A stretch of DNA of 64,000 bases from a virus. Numbering within the stretch: the stretch's first letter is position 1; the number at the start of each line of letters is the position of its first letter. Positions 41,856-51,700 of this stretch are shown here, one piece after another. The notes under the pieces were generated by a model. It saw nothing but the letters and a program-made list of their open reading frames with translations, had not been told where the DNA came from and made no database searches. The stretch lies in IMG/VR virus record IMGVR_UViG_3300046507_000667, positions 1-64,000 of that record. One strand, 5' to 3'. Both the position numbers and the translations under genes were made by a program.

Positions 41856-44634
41856 ATGAATTTAGATGTGTTAAATATTGACGACTTTATTAAGGTTAAT
41901 GGGATTAAGCAAGTATCTTCACCATTTATCTTTGCTGCAGATAAAACACCTGATCCAGAAGGTATCTTCTCATATGATATTTTTGGTCGAGTTGGTTCTG
42001 TAGCTCGTAAAGTCAATTATGGTTATGTGGATCTTAAACGAGAGTTTATTCATCCATTCGTATACAATATCTTGCAATCAGTTTATCGTAATCTTCCTCT
42101 GATTATTTCAGGTGATAAATACGTTAAACTTGGTCCAGATGGTACCATTCTCAATGCTAAGGACGATGATCCTGAAGGTCAGACAGGTATTGACTTTATT
42201 ATTGATAATTGGGAAAAGATTTCTTGGGAATCAAAATCTTCTACAGCTAGTCGTGAAAAGAAGTTAGCTATTCTTAGTGATTTTTCACGCAGTGAAATCT
42301 TCGTTACTAAGTGGCTAATTATTCCTGCAATGTATCGTGATATTAATTTACATTCACAAGATACAGGCAAGATTAGTATGGATGAAGTTAATTCATTTTA
42401 TAATAAGTTAATTAATCTTACAAATTCTGAATCAATTACTTTTGCTTCAAGTACTAATACTCAGTCTGCAGTGCAGATGAATCTAGTAGATATTCATAAC
42501 TATTTAACAAAGAAACTTTCAGGTAAGCGTGGTGTTATTCGTCAAGCTGTTATGGGTAAGACTATTGACCATGCAGCAACAAACGTTATTTCTGCACCAA
42601 GGTTCAATGATGAACACTATAAGAATCAGCTAGTACCTTATAACTATATTGGAATTCCATTGTATGTTATTTGTGCTACATTCTATCCATATTTCTTAAA
42701 ATGGATGGAAGATTATTTTTATGGTATTGAACAAAATGCTGAATTCGTATTCGGTGGTCAAGTATATGACTCCAGTATGGCCGCTAATGTAGTCAATTCA
42801 GAATCTATCCGTAAATTGATTACTGCTTACGTTAAAGATAAGACAAAACGTATTCGTACTGCACCATTTTCACTTAATAAGACAAATAGAAAGCTACAGT
42901 TCCGTGATGCTATTATTAATTTCCGTGACTATACTCTAACTGATCTTTTATTTGAAGCTGCAGAGCAAATTGTTAGTAATAAGTTAGTCCTTAGTACTCG
43001 TTATCCTGTTACTGGTTCAGAATCTATTATTATGAACAAAGTACGGATTTTAACTACAGAAGAAACTATTGATATGACACCAAGGCTTCGTACCCTTAGT
43101 GAATCAGCTAAGTTTCAATATAGTAAGTATCCAAGCTTCCCATATGATAGTACTGGCGCGGTTATTGCAGATCATGTACGTTGGATTGATTCCCTAGTAC
43201 CAAATAACTCCTTCCTAGCTGGTATGGGTGGTGACTATGACGGTAGTTTTGCAATAAATTTATAGATTGTGCTAAAATGGGTGGTGATTAAACAAAATCA
43301 TAATTTGTATATAGGATTATGATTATGGCAAAAGCACTAACTCTAGCTGAATTTCAAGAAAGGATTTCAGCAAAATATGACAATGAGTATTCATTAATTT
43401 TCTTCAAAGCACTAGCAGTTAGAGCTCCTATCATTCTTAGACATAGTTGTGGACATGAATTTGAATCTACTTTTCAATCATTTGTAAATGATTCTAAAGG
43501 TAAATGCAAAGTATGCTATTTACAAACTAGTAAAGGAAGACAAAAAGCTCTTACTGAAGATGAGTTAATAAAAAGGCTTATTAATACTGAATATAACTAT
43601 ATATCAGGATTTATTAATACTAAGAAGAAAGCTTTATTTAGACATAGCTGCGGACATGAATTTGAATCTCTACCAAGAGATATTTATAGTAATAAGTCAG
43701 GCTGTCCAAAATGTGCTAATAAAAATAGAGGTAAATATCAAGTTAATAAAAATTATTTAGAATTACTACTATCTGTTGAAGATGGTAATGAATATAAATG
43801 GTTAGATAAGTTTAGGGATAATAAAACACTTACGCTTATTAAACACTTAACTTGCAATAATGAATATAAAGTTCGTCCAAATGATTTTCAACAAGGTTAT
43901 CGTTGTCCATTTTGTTCTGAAAAATTTCCTACAGAATCAAAAAGTGTTAAGCACATAATAAAACGTCTTACCGAATTAAATATTTCTTTCGCTAGAGAAT
44001 TTACTGATTCTAGATGTCGTTTTAAAAATGTGCTTAGATTTGATTTTGCTATTGATTTACCAGATAGCAGGAAACTTTTAATAGAATTTGATGGTAAATA
44101 ACATTTTCATCCCTTAATTAATGAAGATGTATTTGAACTTCAAATTGAAAGAGATTTAGTTAAGAATCAGTTTTGTAAAATATACTCTAAGGAGTATGTA
44201 TTAGAAAGAATTTCTTATAAAGAAAATGTAGAAGATAAATTAGTTGAAATATTATTAAAACACAATCTTGTAGAGTATTGCCGTCATTAAACTCTCTTAA
44301 TTGCTGGAAACCCTTAAATGGCAATCAGCAGCGAATCTTTTTATGAAGAACGTTCAACGACTATTATGTACTTATCAAATGATAAGGAAACAGAGAGCAT
44401 CGAAAGATGAAGATATAGTCTGGTCTTATATGAAAATATAAGTATGATAGTGTAATAAACTATCGCAACACTAAGGATACATTCCGTATTATTGGCCTAT
44501 TCACTCAAGAAGCTAATGATGAAGCTAAAGGTATTATGGAATCACCATTAAATTTCATTGACCCATCAGGCAGTTTAATGCGTGGTGTAGGTCGTGAAGC
44601 AGGTCTAGCTTTATATATGCTTACAAAGAAATAA
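41856..44634 (+). CDS. RNA polymerase beta'-like subunit, catalytic piece, two exons
   Basis: Exon 1 is 41856-43244 and exon 2 is 44476-44634; joined they give 515 residues. Residues 30-45 (GIFSYDIFGRVGSVARK) match the beta' N-terminus. SGKRGVIRQAVMGKTIDHAA matches the conserved beta' region with GKR.D. The splice restores GGDYDGDTFRIIG, the Mg-binding NADFDGD motif with all three Asp. AAAGGAAC lies upstream of the start. Splicing is essential, because the unspliced product would end before the third Asp. It would combine with the beta'-C piece at 6563 and beta-N at 45927. Confidence 0.85.
43245..44475 (+). ncRNA. group I self-splicing intron in the RNAP catalytic motif
   Basis: The 5' exon end AUGACGGU (43237-43244) pairs perfectly with the guide GCCGUCAU at 44280-44287, including U-G at the splice site. 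The core TTAATTGCTGG, ATCAGCAGC, GTTCAACGACTA and ATATAGTCTGGTC follows. The P9-like hairpin and the GATAGT/ACTATC stem come next, and the last base is G at 44475. The endonuclease frame fills the P1 loop; its last codons overlap the guide. Sequence similarity to the portal intron is high in the core. Confidence 0.85.
43319..44290 (+). pseudogene. intron homing endonuclease, Vsr-like type, with an internal stop
   Basis: The frame starts MIMAKALTLAEFQ and runs to a TAA at 44099-44101, then stays open for another 62 codons to a second stop at 44288. Three zinc-finger-like units (LRHSCGHEFEST, FRHSCGHEFESL, IKHLTCNNEYK, each with a CxxC) precede the catalytic motif. The motif reads IEFDGK, stop, HFHP, where its portal relative has IEFDGKQHFQ. 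A CAA to TAA change would explain it. The product would lack the C-terminal 62 residues and the catalytic His. Suppression of the stop is the alternative. Confidence 0.7.
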
Positions 44635-44640
44635 AGATTT

Positions 44641-44668
44641 CCCTAACCTTCTGAAAAGAGGGTTAGGG
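44641..44668 (+). terminator. intrinsic terminator after RNAP beta'
   Basis: CCCTAACC (44641-44648) pairs with GGTTAGGG (44661-44668). It lies 6 bases after the stop and before a new promoter motif. Confidence 0.8.
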
Positions 44669-44688
44669 AGTATCTATAGCCTTCATGC

Positions 44689-44706
44689 AAATATATTATA
44701 TTAGTG
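44689..44706 (+). promoter_or_regulatory. phage promoter motif AAATATATTAT-N5-TG
   Basis: AAATATATTATATTAGTG is an exact match, 42 bases before the ATG at 44748. Confidence 0.75.
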
Positions 44707-44747
44707 TAGGATTGTATAACACAAATTGATTATAATAGGATTAGATT

Positions 44748-45044
44748 ATGCCTAAGAAGACAAAGGCATCTGCTCCGTTAGTTATGGGCAATCCCCTTAA
44801 ATTCTATAGCGACGATATCTATCTTGAAAAATATGAGCAAACTTTACTTCCAAGATTAATTCAAGGTTTCAATAATTATGGTGAAGCATTAAAAGCGCAT
44901 TCTGAAATTTCAGGAGCTATGATTGTAGCAATTTTTGATAATAATGGTAAAGTATCAGCAAAACCGGTAGCTGGTCATTGTCATAAATTTCCTTATTTCA
45001 GAGAGTATGCTTTGCTTATGTTGGAACCAAGCCAGTCATTGTAG
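44748..45044 (+). CDS. hypothetical protein (98 residues)
   Basis: It starts MPKKTKASAPLVMGNPL, with TAGGATTAG upstream. A basic N-terminus, a helical middle (LLPRLIQGFNNYGEALKAH), then strand and a His/Tyr-rich C-terminus (GHCHKFPYFREYA). It is the first gene of a promoter-motif unit. No family is recognised. Confidence 0.7.
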   Translation: MPKKTKASAPLVMGNPLKFYSDDIYLEKYEQTLLPRLIQGFNNYGEALKAHSEISGAMIVAIFDNNGKVSAKPVAGHCHKFPYFREYALLMLEPSQSL

Positions 45045-45099
45045 TAAATTAGGCTAAAAAATATAAATATTCAGTGAATAGGCATTTGGGGGCTTCTTC

Positions 45100-45135
45100 A
45101 TGTCTAGCACTAACCATTTTTGTATCTTGGGGTAA
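45100..45135 (+). CDS. possible 11-residue leader peptide
   Basis: ATG to TAA, 12 codons: MSSTNHFCILG. TTTGGGGG lies just before it. Its stop lies in the ribosome-binding region (GGGGTAAGCC) of the 45141 gene, so its translation would couple to or block that gene. Short, and may be chance. Confidence 0.35.
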   Translation: MSSTNHFCILG

Positions 45136-45140
45136 GCCAA

Positions 45141-45707
45141 ATGGTGAGACCTATTTCATCTCTTTCATGGAAGGCGAAACTTGAACTGTTAAAGTCTAGA
45201 CTCCATGTAACAAACAGGCAGTTGTCGAAGATTCTTGACGTTCAGTCCAATCTGCTGGAGAAGTATTATATGAGTATTACTCCAACGGAAGAGGTAGGTC
45301 TTAAGATTGATGAAGCGCTAAAAACCTTTCACAAGGACTATCGCAAGGTCAATCTGATTGTAATACATGAATCTTATATGGCACGTGAAGATCTTGACGA
45401 TCTAATGCGCCAAGTTCACAGAGAAGGATTGCTCAATGAATATCATATAATTTCTTCCTCCAAAGAAGAAATGAAAGATGAAGCAATTGTGAACAACACA
45501 GGTGACATTCGTATTCGAATTCATCGTGATCCAGATCTGAACCAACGTCAAGTTGATCAGTATTTTGCGATTATTGTGATGAATATGATATGCCGCATTC
45601 AACCTCAGAATGTGGGATCTGTGTCCATCCTTGCCGATGCCAAGCAATTTCGTCCTTTGTGTGAATTTATATCAAAGGACTATGGTATCACCTGCTCGTT
45701 CGTTTAA
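45141..45707 (+). CDS. putative HTH-containing regulator
   Basis: 188 residues starting MVRPISSLSWKAK; GGGGTAA lies before the ATG, and an upstream TTG start is less likely. Residues 14-40 (LELLKSRLHVTNRQLSKILD) resemble the first two helices of a Cro/CI-type HTH. The C-terminal 130 residues are alpha/beta (VNLIVIHESY ... YFAIIVMNMICRI ... VSILADAKQF) and not recognised. If the HTH is real, it may regulate transcription of this region. Confidence 0.35.
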   Translation: MVRPISSLSWKAKLELLKSRLHVTNRQLSKILDVQSNLLEKYYMSITPTEEVGLKIDEALKTFHKDYRKVNLIVIHESYMAREDLDDLMRQVHREGLLNEYHIISSSKEEMKDEAIVNNTGDIRIRIHRDPDLNQRQVDQYFAIIVMNMICRIQPQNVGSVSILADAKQFRPLCEFISKDYGITCSFV

Positions 45708-45710
45708 TGG

Positions 45711-45752
45711 ATAACTATGTCTCAAACCAGTAATGGTAAGGGGCATAGTTAT
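45711..45752 (+). terminator. intrinsic terminator
   Basis: ATAACTATG (45711-45719) pairs perfectly with CATAGTTAT (45744-45752). TCAATTTCTTTTTT follows. It ends the regulator-like unit. Confidence 0.65.
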
Positions 45753-45768
45753 TCAATTTCTTTTTTGT

Positions 45769-45786
45769 GAATATATTATCTTTGTG
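45769..45786 (+). promoter_or_regulatory. phage promoter motif variant (GAATATATTAT-N5-TG)
   Basis: GAATATATTATCTTTGTG differs from the consensus at the first base only. It is 141 bases before the RNAP beta-N gene. A TATAAT-like box follows at about 45858, which might be a host-type promoter element. Confidence 0.6.
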
Positions 45787-45926
45787 AAAGAAAATCTTAA
45801 TATAAATAAAGAACTTCTAGGAAAATAATTTTTTCACCTATAGTTTCTAATCCATGTTATAATAACGGTTCTGAGTGTTATTTTTAACATAAACTTAGAC
45901 CTAATCAATAAGGAACGGACATTAAT

Positions 45927-47435
45927 ATGCCAATTGGATCGATTCAAAGTGCATTGGTTTCAGCATTCCAAGACGAAAATCCTGAAACTTTTAATGAAGA
46001 CCTCATCTATATGCGCCATAAAGAACGCGCATCATTGCATGACTACTTCAAAGATGTATTTGCATCACTGAAGCTTCAAGGTATTACATATCTTGAAAGT
46101 CGCACTATTACTGATGAATCTGAATTCGAGAAGTATGTACCAAAGCGTACAAAGGCAATTGAAGAAAATCGGATGGACTTGATTGAAGCTAAGTTCCTCC
46201 TTGAATTTGAAGGTGAAAAGAAGGAAACATCAATCCATCTTTTCTTCCCTAAGCTAGTAGATGATTTCTTCTTTTATATCAATGGTAATCGCTACTTTGC
46301 TATTTATCAGATTTCAGATCGTAACTTTTATTCAACTCGTACAGGTCTCTTCCTTAAGACTCTATTGATGCCTTTGGGTCTTCAGTTTAGGAAGTCTGAA
46401 TTTGAGACTCTTGAAGGTACTCATTATGAAGGTAAAGAATATGTGCTAGACTTCTTCAAGACAAAGTTCCAAAACTTTGATGCATTGAAGAATATGTTCT
46501 ATTACTTCTTCATTAAGTTTGGAGTAACAGAAGCAATTGATATGATCTTTGAAAATACTGAAGATTTTACCAAGGTAGCATTGGTAGATGATGCAGATGA
46601 AATTGAAGGTTATGAAACAATTGAACTCCGTAAAGATCTATTCATCAAGTTCTATAGCAATCCAGGACAGAATGAGCAGAACTATATTAATCTGGTTGCA
46701 ACACTAGTAGCTGCTCTTAAAGGTATTCGTAAGACATCTATTACAGATAATGAAGACTATTGGAAGCGTAAGATCCTTAATAGCCCTACAGCAAAGCTTA
46801 CTAAAGCTGACAAAGCACTTATTAGTCTTGAACGTGTTCTTGATGAACGCACTAAGCGGAATCTTAAGGAAGTTACTGATCCAGCATACAAGCAAGATGT
46901 ATATGGCTTGATTCGTTGGATGACTTATAACTTTGAGAATCTTTATAATATTGATACAGTCGATATCTACAATCGTCGTCTGCGTCTATATGAATACATG
47001 CTGTATCCTCTGCTAATTAAGTTTTCAGATGCATCATATCGTATTCTTAATAGTCGTAACCTTGATTTGAAACGTTTAGAAACGGTATTTTCTAATATCG
47101 GCCCTATGTTCATCATTAAACGTTTGATTACTAACGAACTTTTCCGTTATAATAATGCTACGTCAAGTCTTGAACTATTCAGTGCGGCACTTCGTTGGAG
47201 TTCAAGAGGTTCTCAGTCTCTTGGTTCGTCTGGTGGTAGTATTACCATCAAGTATCGTGCTGTCCATCCTTCTTACCTTGGTGTCGTTAGCCTTAATGCA
47301 GCAAGTGCATCAGATCCTGGGATGACAGGTACTTTGGTACCAATGTCAAAGAATGTTGATACCATGTTCTTTGAACCAGATGCTCCTCAAGATATTTATA
47401 GCCATTCAGTAGATGCGATGTTGGGAGTTGAGTAA
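45927..47435 (+). CDS. RNA polymerase beta-like subunit, N-terminal half
   Basis: 502 residues starting MPIGSIQSALVSAFQD with AAGGAAC upstream. FFFYINGNRYFAIYQI matches the FIINGxERVxVSQ region of beta. Near the C-terminus RAVHPSYLGVVSLNAAS and the following GMTGTLVPM match the VHxSHxGRICP...E..NIGL region. It ends there, so beta is split as in phiKZ-like phages. The C-terminal half was not seen in this window. A hydrolase or DNA-binding role other than RNAP is unlikely given both motifs. Confidence 0.8.
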   Translation: MPIGSIQSALVSAFQDENPETFNEDLIYMRHKERASLHDYFKDVFASLKLQGITYLESRTITDESEFEKYVPKRTKAIEENRMDLIEAKFLLEFEGEKKETSIHLFFPKLVDDFFFYINGNRYFAIYQISDRNFYSTRTGLFLKTLLMPLGLQFRKSEFETLEGTHYEGKEYVLDFFKTKFQNFDALKNMFYYFFIKFGVTEAIDMIFENTEDFTKVALVDDADEIEGYETIELRKDLFIKFYSNPGQNEQNYINLVATLVAALKGIRKTSITDNEDYWKRKILNSPTAKLTKADKALISLERVLDERTKRNLKEVTDPAYKQDVYGLIRWMTYNFENLYNIDTVDIYNRRLRLYEYMLYPLLIKFSDASYRILNSRNLDLKRLETVFSNIGPMFIIKRLITNELFRYNNATSSLELFSAALRWSSRGSQSLGSSGGSITIKYRAVHPSYLGVVSLNAASASDPGMTGTLVPMSKNVDTMFFEPDAPQDIYSHSVDAMLGVE

Positions 47436-47530
47436 CATTTAGATAGTTGTGCTTTCCGTCTGATGCTAATTCAAAGTAATTTAGCTAAGAATGTGGCGGC
47501 GCACTCTATCCTCCTAAGTATTTCTCAAAA

Positions 47531-47556
47531 TCCCTTAACCCTAAAAGGTTAAGGGA
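47531..47556 (+). terminator. intrinsic terminator after RNAP beta-N
   Basis: TCCCTTAACC (47531-47540) pairs with GGTTAAGGGA (47547-47556), followed by TTTTTGTTT. The 95 bases before it hold no gene. Confidence 0.85.
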
Positions 47557-47591
47557 TTTTTGTTTACATCTATTTTTTATAGGATTTTAAG

Positions 47592-48629
47592 ATGAATGAC
47601 GATGTATTAGCTATCTCTAATGGTCTAAAAATTAAATACCTTGAGATGAATAAGCTAATGGAGGATTGTACATTTTCAGAAGGAATTGAAACCATCGATA
47701 TCTATATCGACTCTAATCAATTCTTTGCATTCATGCGTCAAGAGCATACTAAGGCTGTTGCAGATAAACTGATTAAAAGTAAAGACTCAGTATCTCCAGC
47801 TATTGCTTTCTTTAATCTCTGTGGACATTATCGAAACTACTTTAAGACTGTTGGAGTAAGTACTCGATTCTTTCTTATTCATTCTGTTGGTGATACTATC
47901 AAATCAGGTATCTATTCAGATTGGAATAAGGAAATCACTGAAGGTTATACTGATCTAAAAGGTAAGAATTACGTTGATTTTGTAGTACTAAAACGTATTC
48001 GTCCAATGGCTGAATTTCTTAATGATGTATATGTCATTAATTCAGTTGATGTATGTCATACTACATTTCCTTTCATTCTAAATGAAAAGAAAGAAAATAG
48101 AGCCACATTTATTTTATCTAATGATAAACGTTTTCTTCAATATACTTATCTATTAGATAAATGTGCTGTTATGCGTCCTTCAGCAAAGAACTATCGACTA
48201 GTAGAAGCAAGTGATATATTCAACTATATTCAAGATAAATTGAAGAATCAAGTTGAACTTACTTGTCATTATCTAATTCCATATCTAATGCTTGTAGGAA
48301 ATAAGAGTATTGATCCAATGGATGATAGTGTAAAGACTGCTAGTAAAGCTGTAAAGTATCTTGCTAATGGCCCTAAGATCGAATGGGATACTTATGATAA
48401 TCCGGAACTTCTCCGAGAAATCATGGGTAGCTTTGTAGATGAAGAAGATGATATCCCAAATACTTTAACTTTATTTGATGTACCTACTTTGGTGCAGAAA
48501 GTTGAGTTTTTAGATGCTTGGAAGACTCATATTCGGAATCAAGTTCAATCTACTCCATCAAAGAAATCAGCATTCGAGCTAAATGCCGAATTCTTTGAAG
48601 ATGAAATCAACTTGTCCATGCTCTATTGA
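47592..48629 (+). CDS. PIN/FEN-like domain candidate
   Basis: 345 residues starting MNDDVLAISNGLKIKY. IDIYIDSNQFFAFMRQEH near the N-terminus and TFILSNDKRFLQYTYLLD near residue 180 resemble the first Asp block and the S-x-D-x-D-x-x-Q block of PIN/FEN nucleases. Between them CGHYRNYFKTVG fits a helical clamp region. It may be a 5' nuclease for Okazaki processing. It is also next to RNAP beta-N and might instead be an RNAP accessory subunit. Only motif evidence. Confidence 0.4.
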   Translation: MNDDVLAISNGLKIKYLEMNKLMEDCTFSEGIETIDIYIDSNQFFAFMRQEHTKAVADKLIKSKDSVSPAIAFFNLCGHYRNYFKTVGVSTRFFLIHSVGDTIKSGIYSDWNKEITEGYTDLKGKNYVDFVVLKRIRPMAEFLNDVYVINSVDVCHTTFPFILNEKKENRATFILSNDKRFLQYTYLLDKCAVMRPSAKNYRLVEASDIFNYIQDKLKNQVELTCHYLIPYLMLVGNKSIDPMDDSVKTASKAVKYLANGPKIEWDTYDNPELLREIMGSFVDEEDDIPNTLTLFDVPTLVQKVEFLDAWKTHIRNQVQSTPSKKSAFELNAEFFEDEINLSMLY

Positions 48630-48661
48630 TATAGAACAATGGGTTAGTTAAAAATTCAAAT

Positions 48662-48692
48662 GTCCTAAAGATCCTTATTGGGTCTTTAGGAC
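48662..48692 (+). terminator. intrinsic terminator
   Basis: GTCCTAAAGA (48662-48671) pairs with TCTTTAGGAC (48683-48692). A T-run at 48708-48716 follows, directly before the next start. Confidence 0.8.
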
Positions 48693-48720
48693 TACTCTTT
48701 ACTCTTCTTTTTTTTTGATT

Positions 48721-51700
48721 ATGGATAATATTGCAGCCGATTTAAGCCTTAATAGTTATCCGGGTGCCGATTATACTATTCCTCCTACATCAGGTAAGCA
48801 GGATCGTAAATCAGCAAATCTTAGTGCAGCTGATCAAGATAAGCTAAAGTCATTATTAGATCAAACTAATAAGGCATATGCTACTTGGCAGTCATGGATT
48901 CCTACATATCAGTTTAGTATTAAAGAAACCACTCGCTTAATGAGTGGTAATACTACTTTACAGAATGCACAAGCTCAAGCAGAAAACGATATTCAAGTAG
49001 CTAAACTTGATAAAGCTATTACAGTTGCTACGCGTCTTAATAGTGAGATGCAAAAAATATGTGATCCGAATGATTTGTACTCGGTTAATGTAGAATTTGG
49101 TGACTATTCAGATATCTATCCTTATAATAGTCATTTTAAAGAATATTTAGAAACTATTAAAGCTATTCAGCCACAAGTAGCAAATATTAAGAATAGCGCT
49201 CAACCAGTAGCTAAAGAAACTACTATTGCTGCAGCTACTGATAATGGTAATCCAAACGCTCCAGATATCACTGTGGCTACTGTAAAATCTGTAACTATTC
49301 CGATTCATCCATTTGAAAAGATCATGTATCAGATTTCAATGAATATGATCATGCCCGGAGCTACAGATATTCAGATTGATCAGTATATTCAGGATATGCT
49401 TTATTCTATTGATTTTGATAAGCATGCAATGCCTATTTTATCAGTAGGTATGAGAGTACCATACGCAGTTATTGCTTCAATTAAAGATCACTTTGAGAAT
49501 ATTACTTGGAGGTGGTCTGTTAGTAAGATTGCTAAAATATCAGATAAGAAAGAAGTCCAAGATTTTGCAATTCCCGAAGTTATCTTTGATAATGTGGAAC
49601 TAACAGCAATCGATCCTGATTTCAATGCAGTTAATCTTAATAAAGATACGGCAAGTAGACCAGAAGGTGCAATACCTACATATCCATTAAAGATTGACTT
49701 CATTATGAAGAAAGACAATCTTGCTAGTTCACATCAAATGGCAAGAATCTTTAATAATGTACGTATGATGGATATTCTTACTTTCTTATGTAATGCACTT
49801 AAGAAAGATAATCCTGATCTAAGTTTCACTATTACTCCACCTGATAATCAAAAGGTATATGAGCAAGTAATAATGGAACCATCTACATTTACACAAGCTA
49901 TTAATAACTTACAAGATCGATATGGGTTATATCGTTCTGGAGTTAGAGTATCACTTAGTTCAAATACTCAAGTAAGTGCAAATCCAGATACACAAGTAGC
50001 TAACTCTACTAGTGATGTACCAGAAAAGAAAGTAACGAAAAGTTACGTTACTATTACTGATAAAACTGGTACTGCACCAGCTACAGGTGCATTTTCTAAT
50101 GTACTTATTGAGATAGTAGATACTCGTAATACTGATAATCTTGGATATGAAAGTGGTTCATGGCTTGATAAAGATTCAAAGACATTAGTAGTTAGATCCA
50201 GTAAGCCATATTCTATCAATAAGAATAATTCAGAACGTTTGAGTAATGGTGAGAATATGCGTGTTCTCCATAATAGCTCAAATTTTCATGCTCGTTCTGT
50301 TTGTGATGCAGTAACTAATGTAGTTGGTTCACAACGTCTGTATAAGCATCCATATGATAATGAGTATGCTTTATCACAAGTACAAACAGCAGTACACGAA
50401 AAGACTCTACAAGTAGGTATTGAAGTAGCTGATATTGATATCTTTACATTTTCAGATAATCTTAATTATTATCTAAAATTCTATTCAGCAGATGATACTA
50501 CTGCATCAGGTACTTATCGTATTACTAATGCTCAATTTTTACTTCGTGATGGTAATTCTGGACCTAAGAATGCTATAGAGACTTCAGGTAAGTTTATCTT
50601 TACAGATATTCCACCTCTTAAGCAAGATGGTAAAGTAATTGAACGTCCTACTTATGAAGCACGAGTAAATACAGCTATTAAAGAAACTACTACAAATGCT
50701 AACTCTACTGGTACAGTACCTATGCCAACTACAGCAGTTGGTCTATTTGGTATTCCAGTGGCTCCTGCAGGTAATTCAGTTAGCAAAGCAATTGATTCAG
50801 CTAAATCTGGTATAAGTGGGGCATTAGCTACGGCTAAGGCTGCTACTACTGCAGTTAATAACACTATTACATCCGCTGTTAAGAATGTAGAAAATGCAGT
50901 ATCTGACACAGTTAATTCTGGTTTGGATCAAGTAAATAGTGGAGTTAACACTGTTAAAGCTTCTGTTGGTAGTACTTATGATAGTGCTTTAAGTAATATT
51001 AAAACTTCCGTTTCTCCTATTACTGAATCAGCATCAAAGGCTTTAGGTGATGGTAAAGATGTGATTGTTAAAGGTATGGGTGAGGCAGGTTTTAATGTTC
51101 CATCTACTGTACCTACATCAAACTTTCCAGTTCCAGCTGTACTAGGTGGAGTTGCTGCGGCAGCAGGAGTTACAACTATGATGAAGCTACGAGCATTAGT
51201 TCAGCCCAATAAAGTAGCAGCTACTTCAACAATTGCAGCAAGTACTAAGGTATACCAATTTAGACCTACATTTACTAATCGTAAAGATTATAATAATAAT
51301 GTAGTACCTGATACTATTGCTGATAACTATAATATGTCAGTACATATTCAATTTAAAGATGTATATGATTGTGTAACTGGTACTGATATTAATGCAGCAA
51401 ATGCAATGATGCAGAATTTTCCATCATTCATCTATGCTCAAAAGTTTTCAAATGAAATTCTTGATCCAATTATAGAGAAGTTTGGTAAATTCAACTATAG
51501 TAATGGTAAATTGCTTAGATTTTATAAGTATTCAGTTCCTGCACTAGATGGATTGGCCAGTCAATCATTAGTAGCTCTTTCAGCAGATTTTGTGCCTACT
51601 AGTGATATCGGTGATTCATTGTGTTCAGCATTACTCTGGATTGCTATTAATAGTGGATTAGACTTCGACCAATTGATTCTAGAAGGTGATGGAAATCAAT

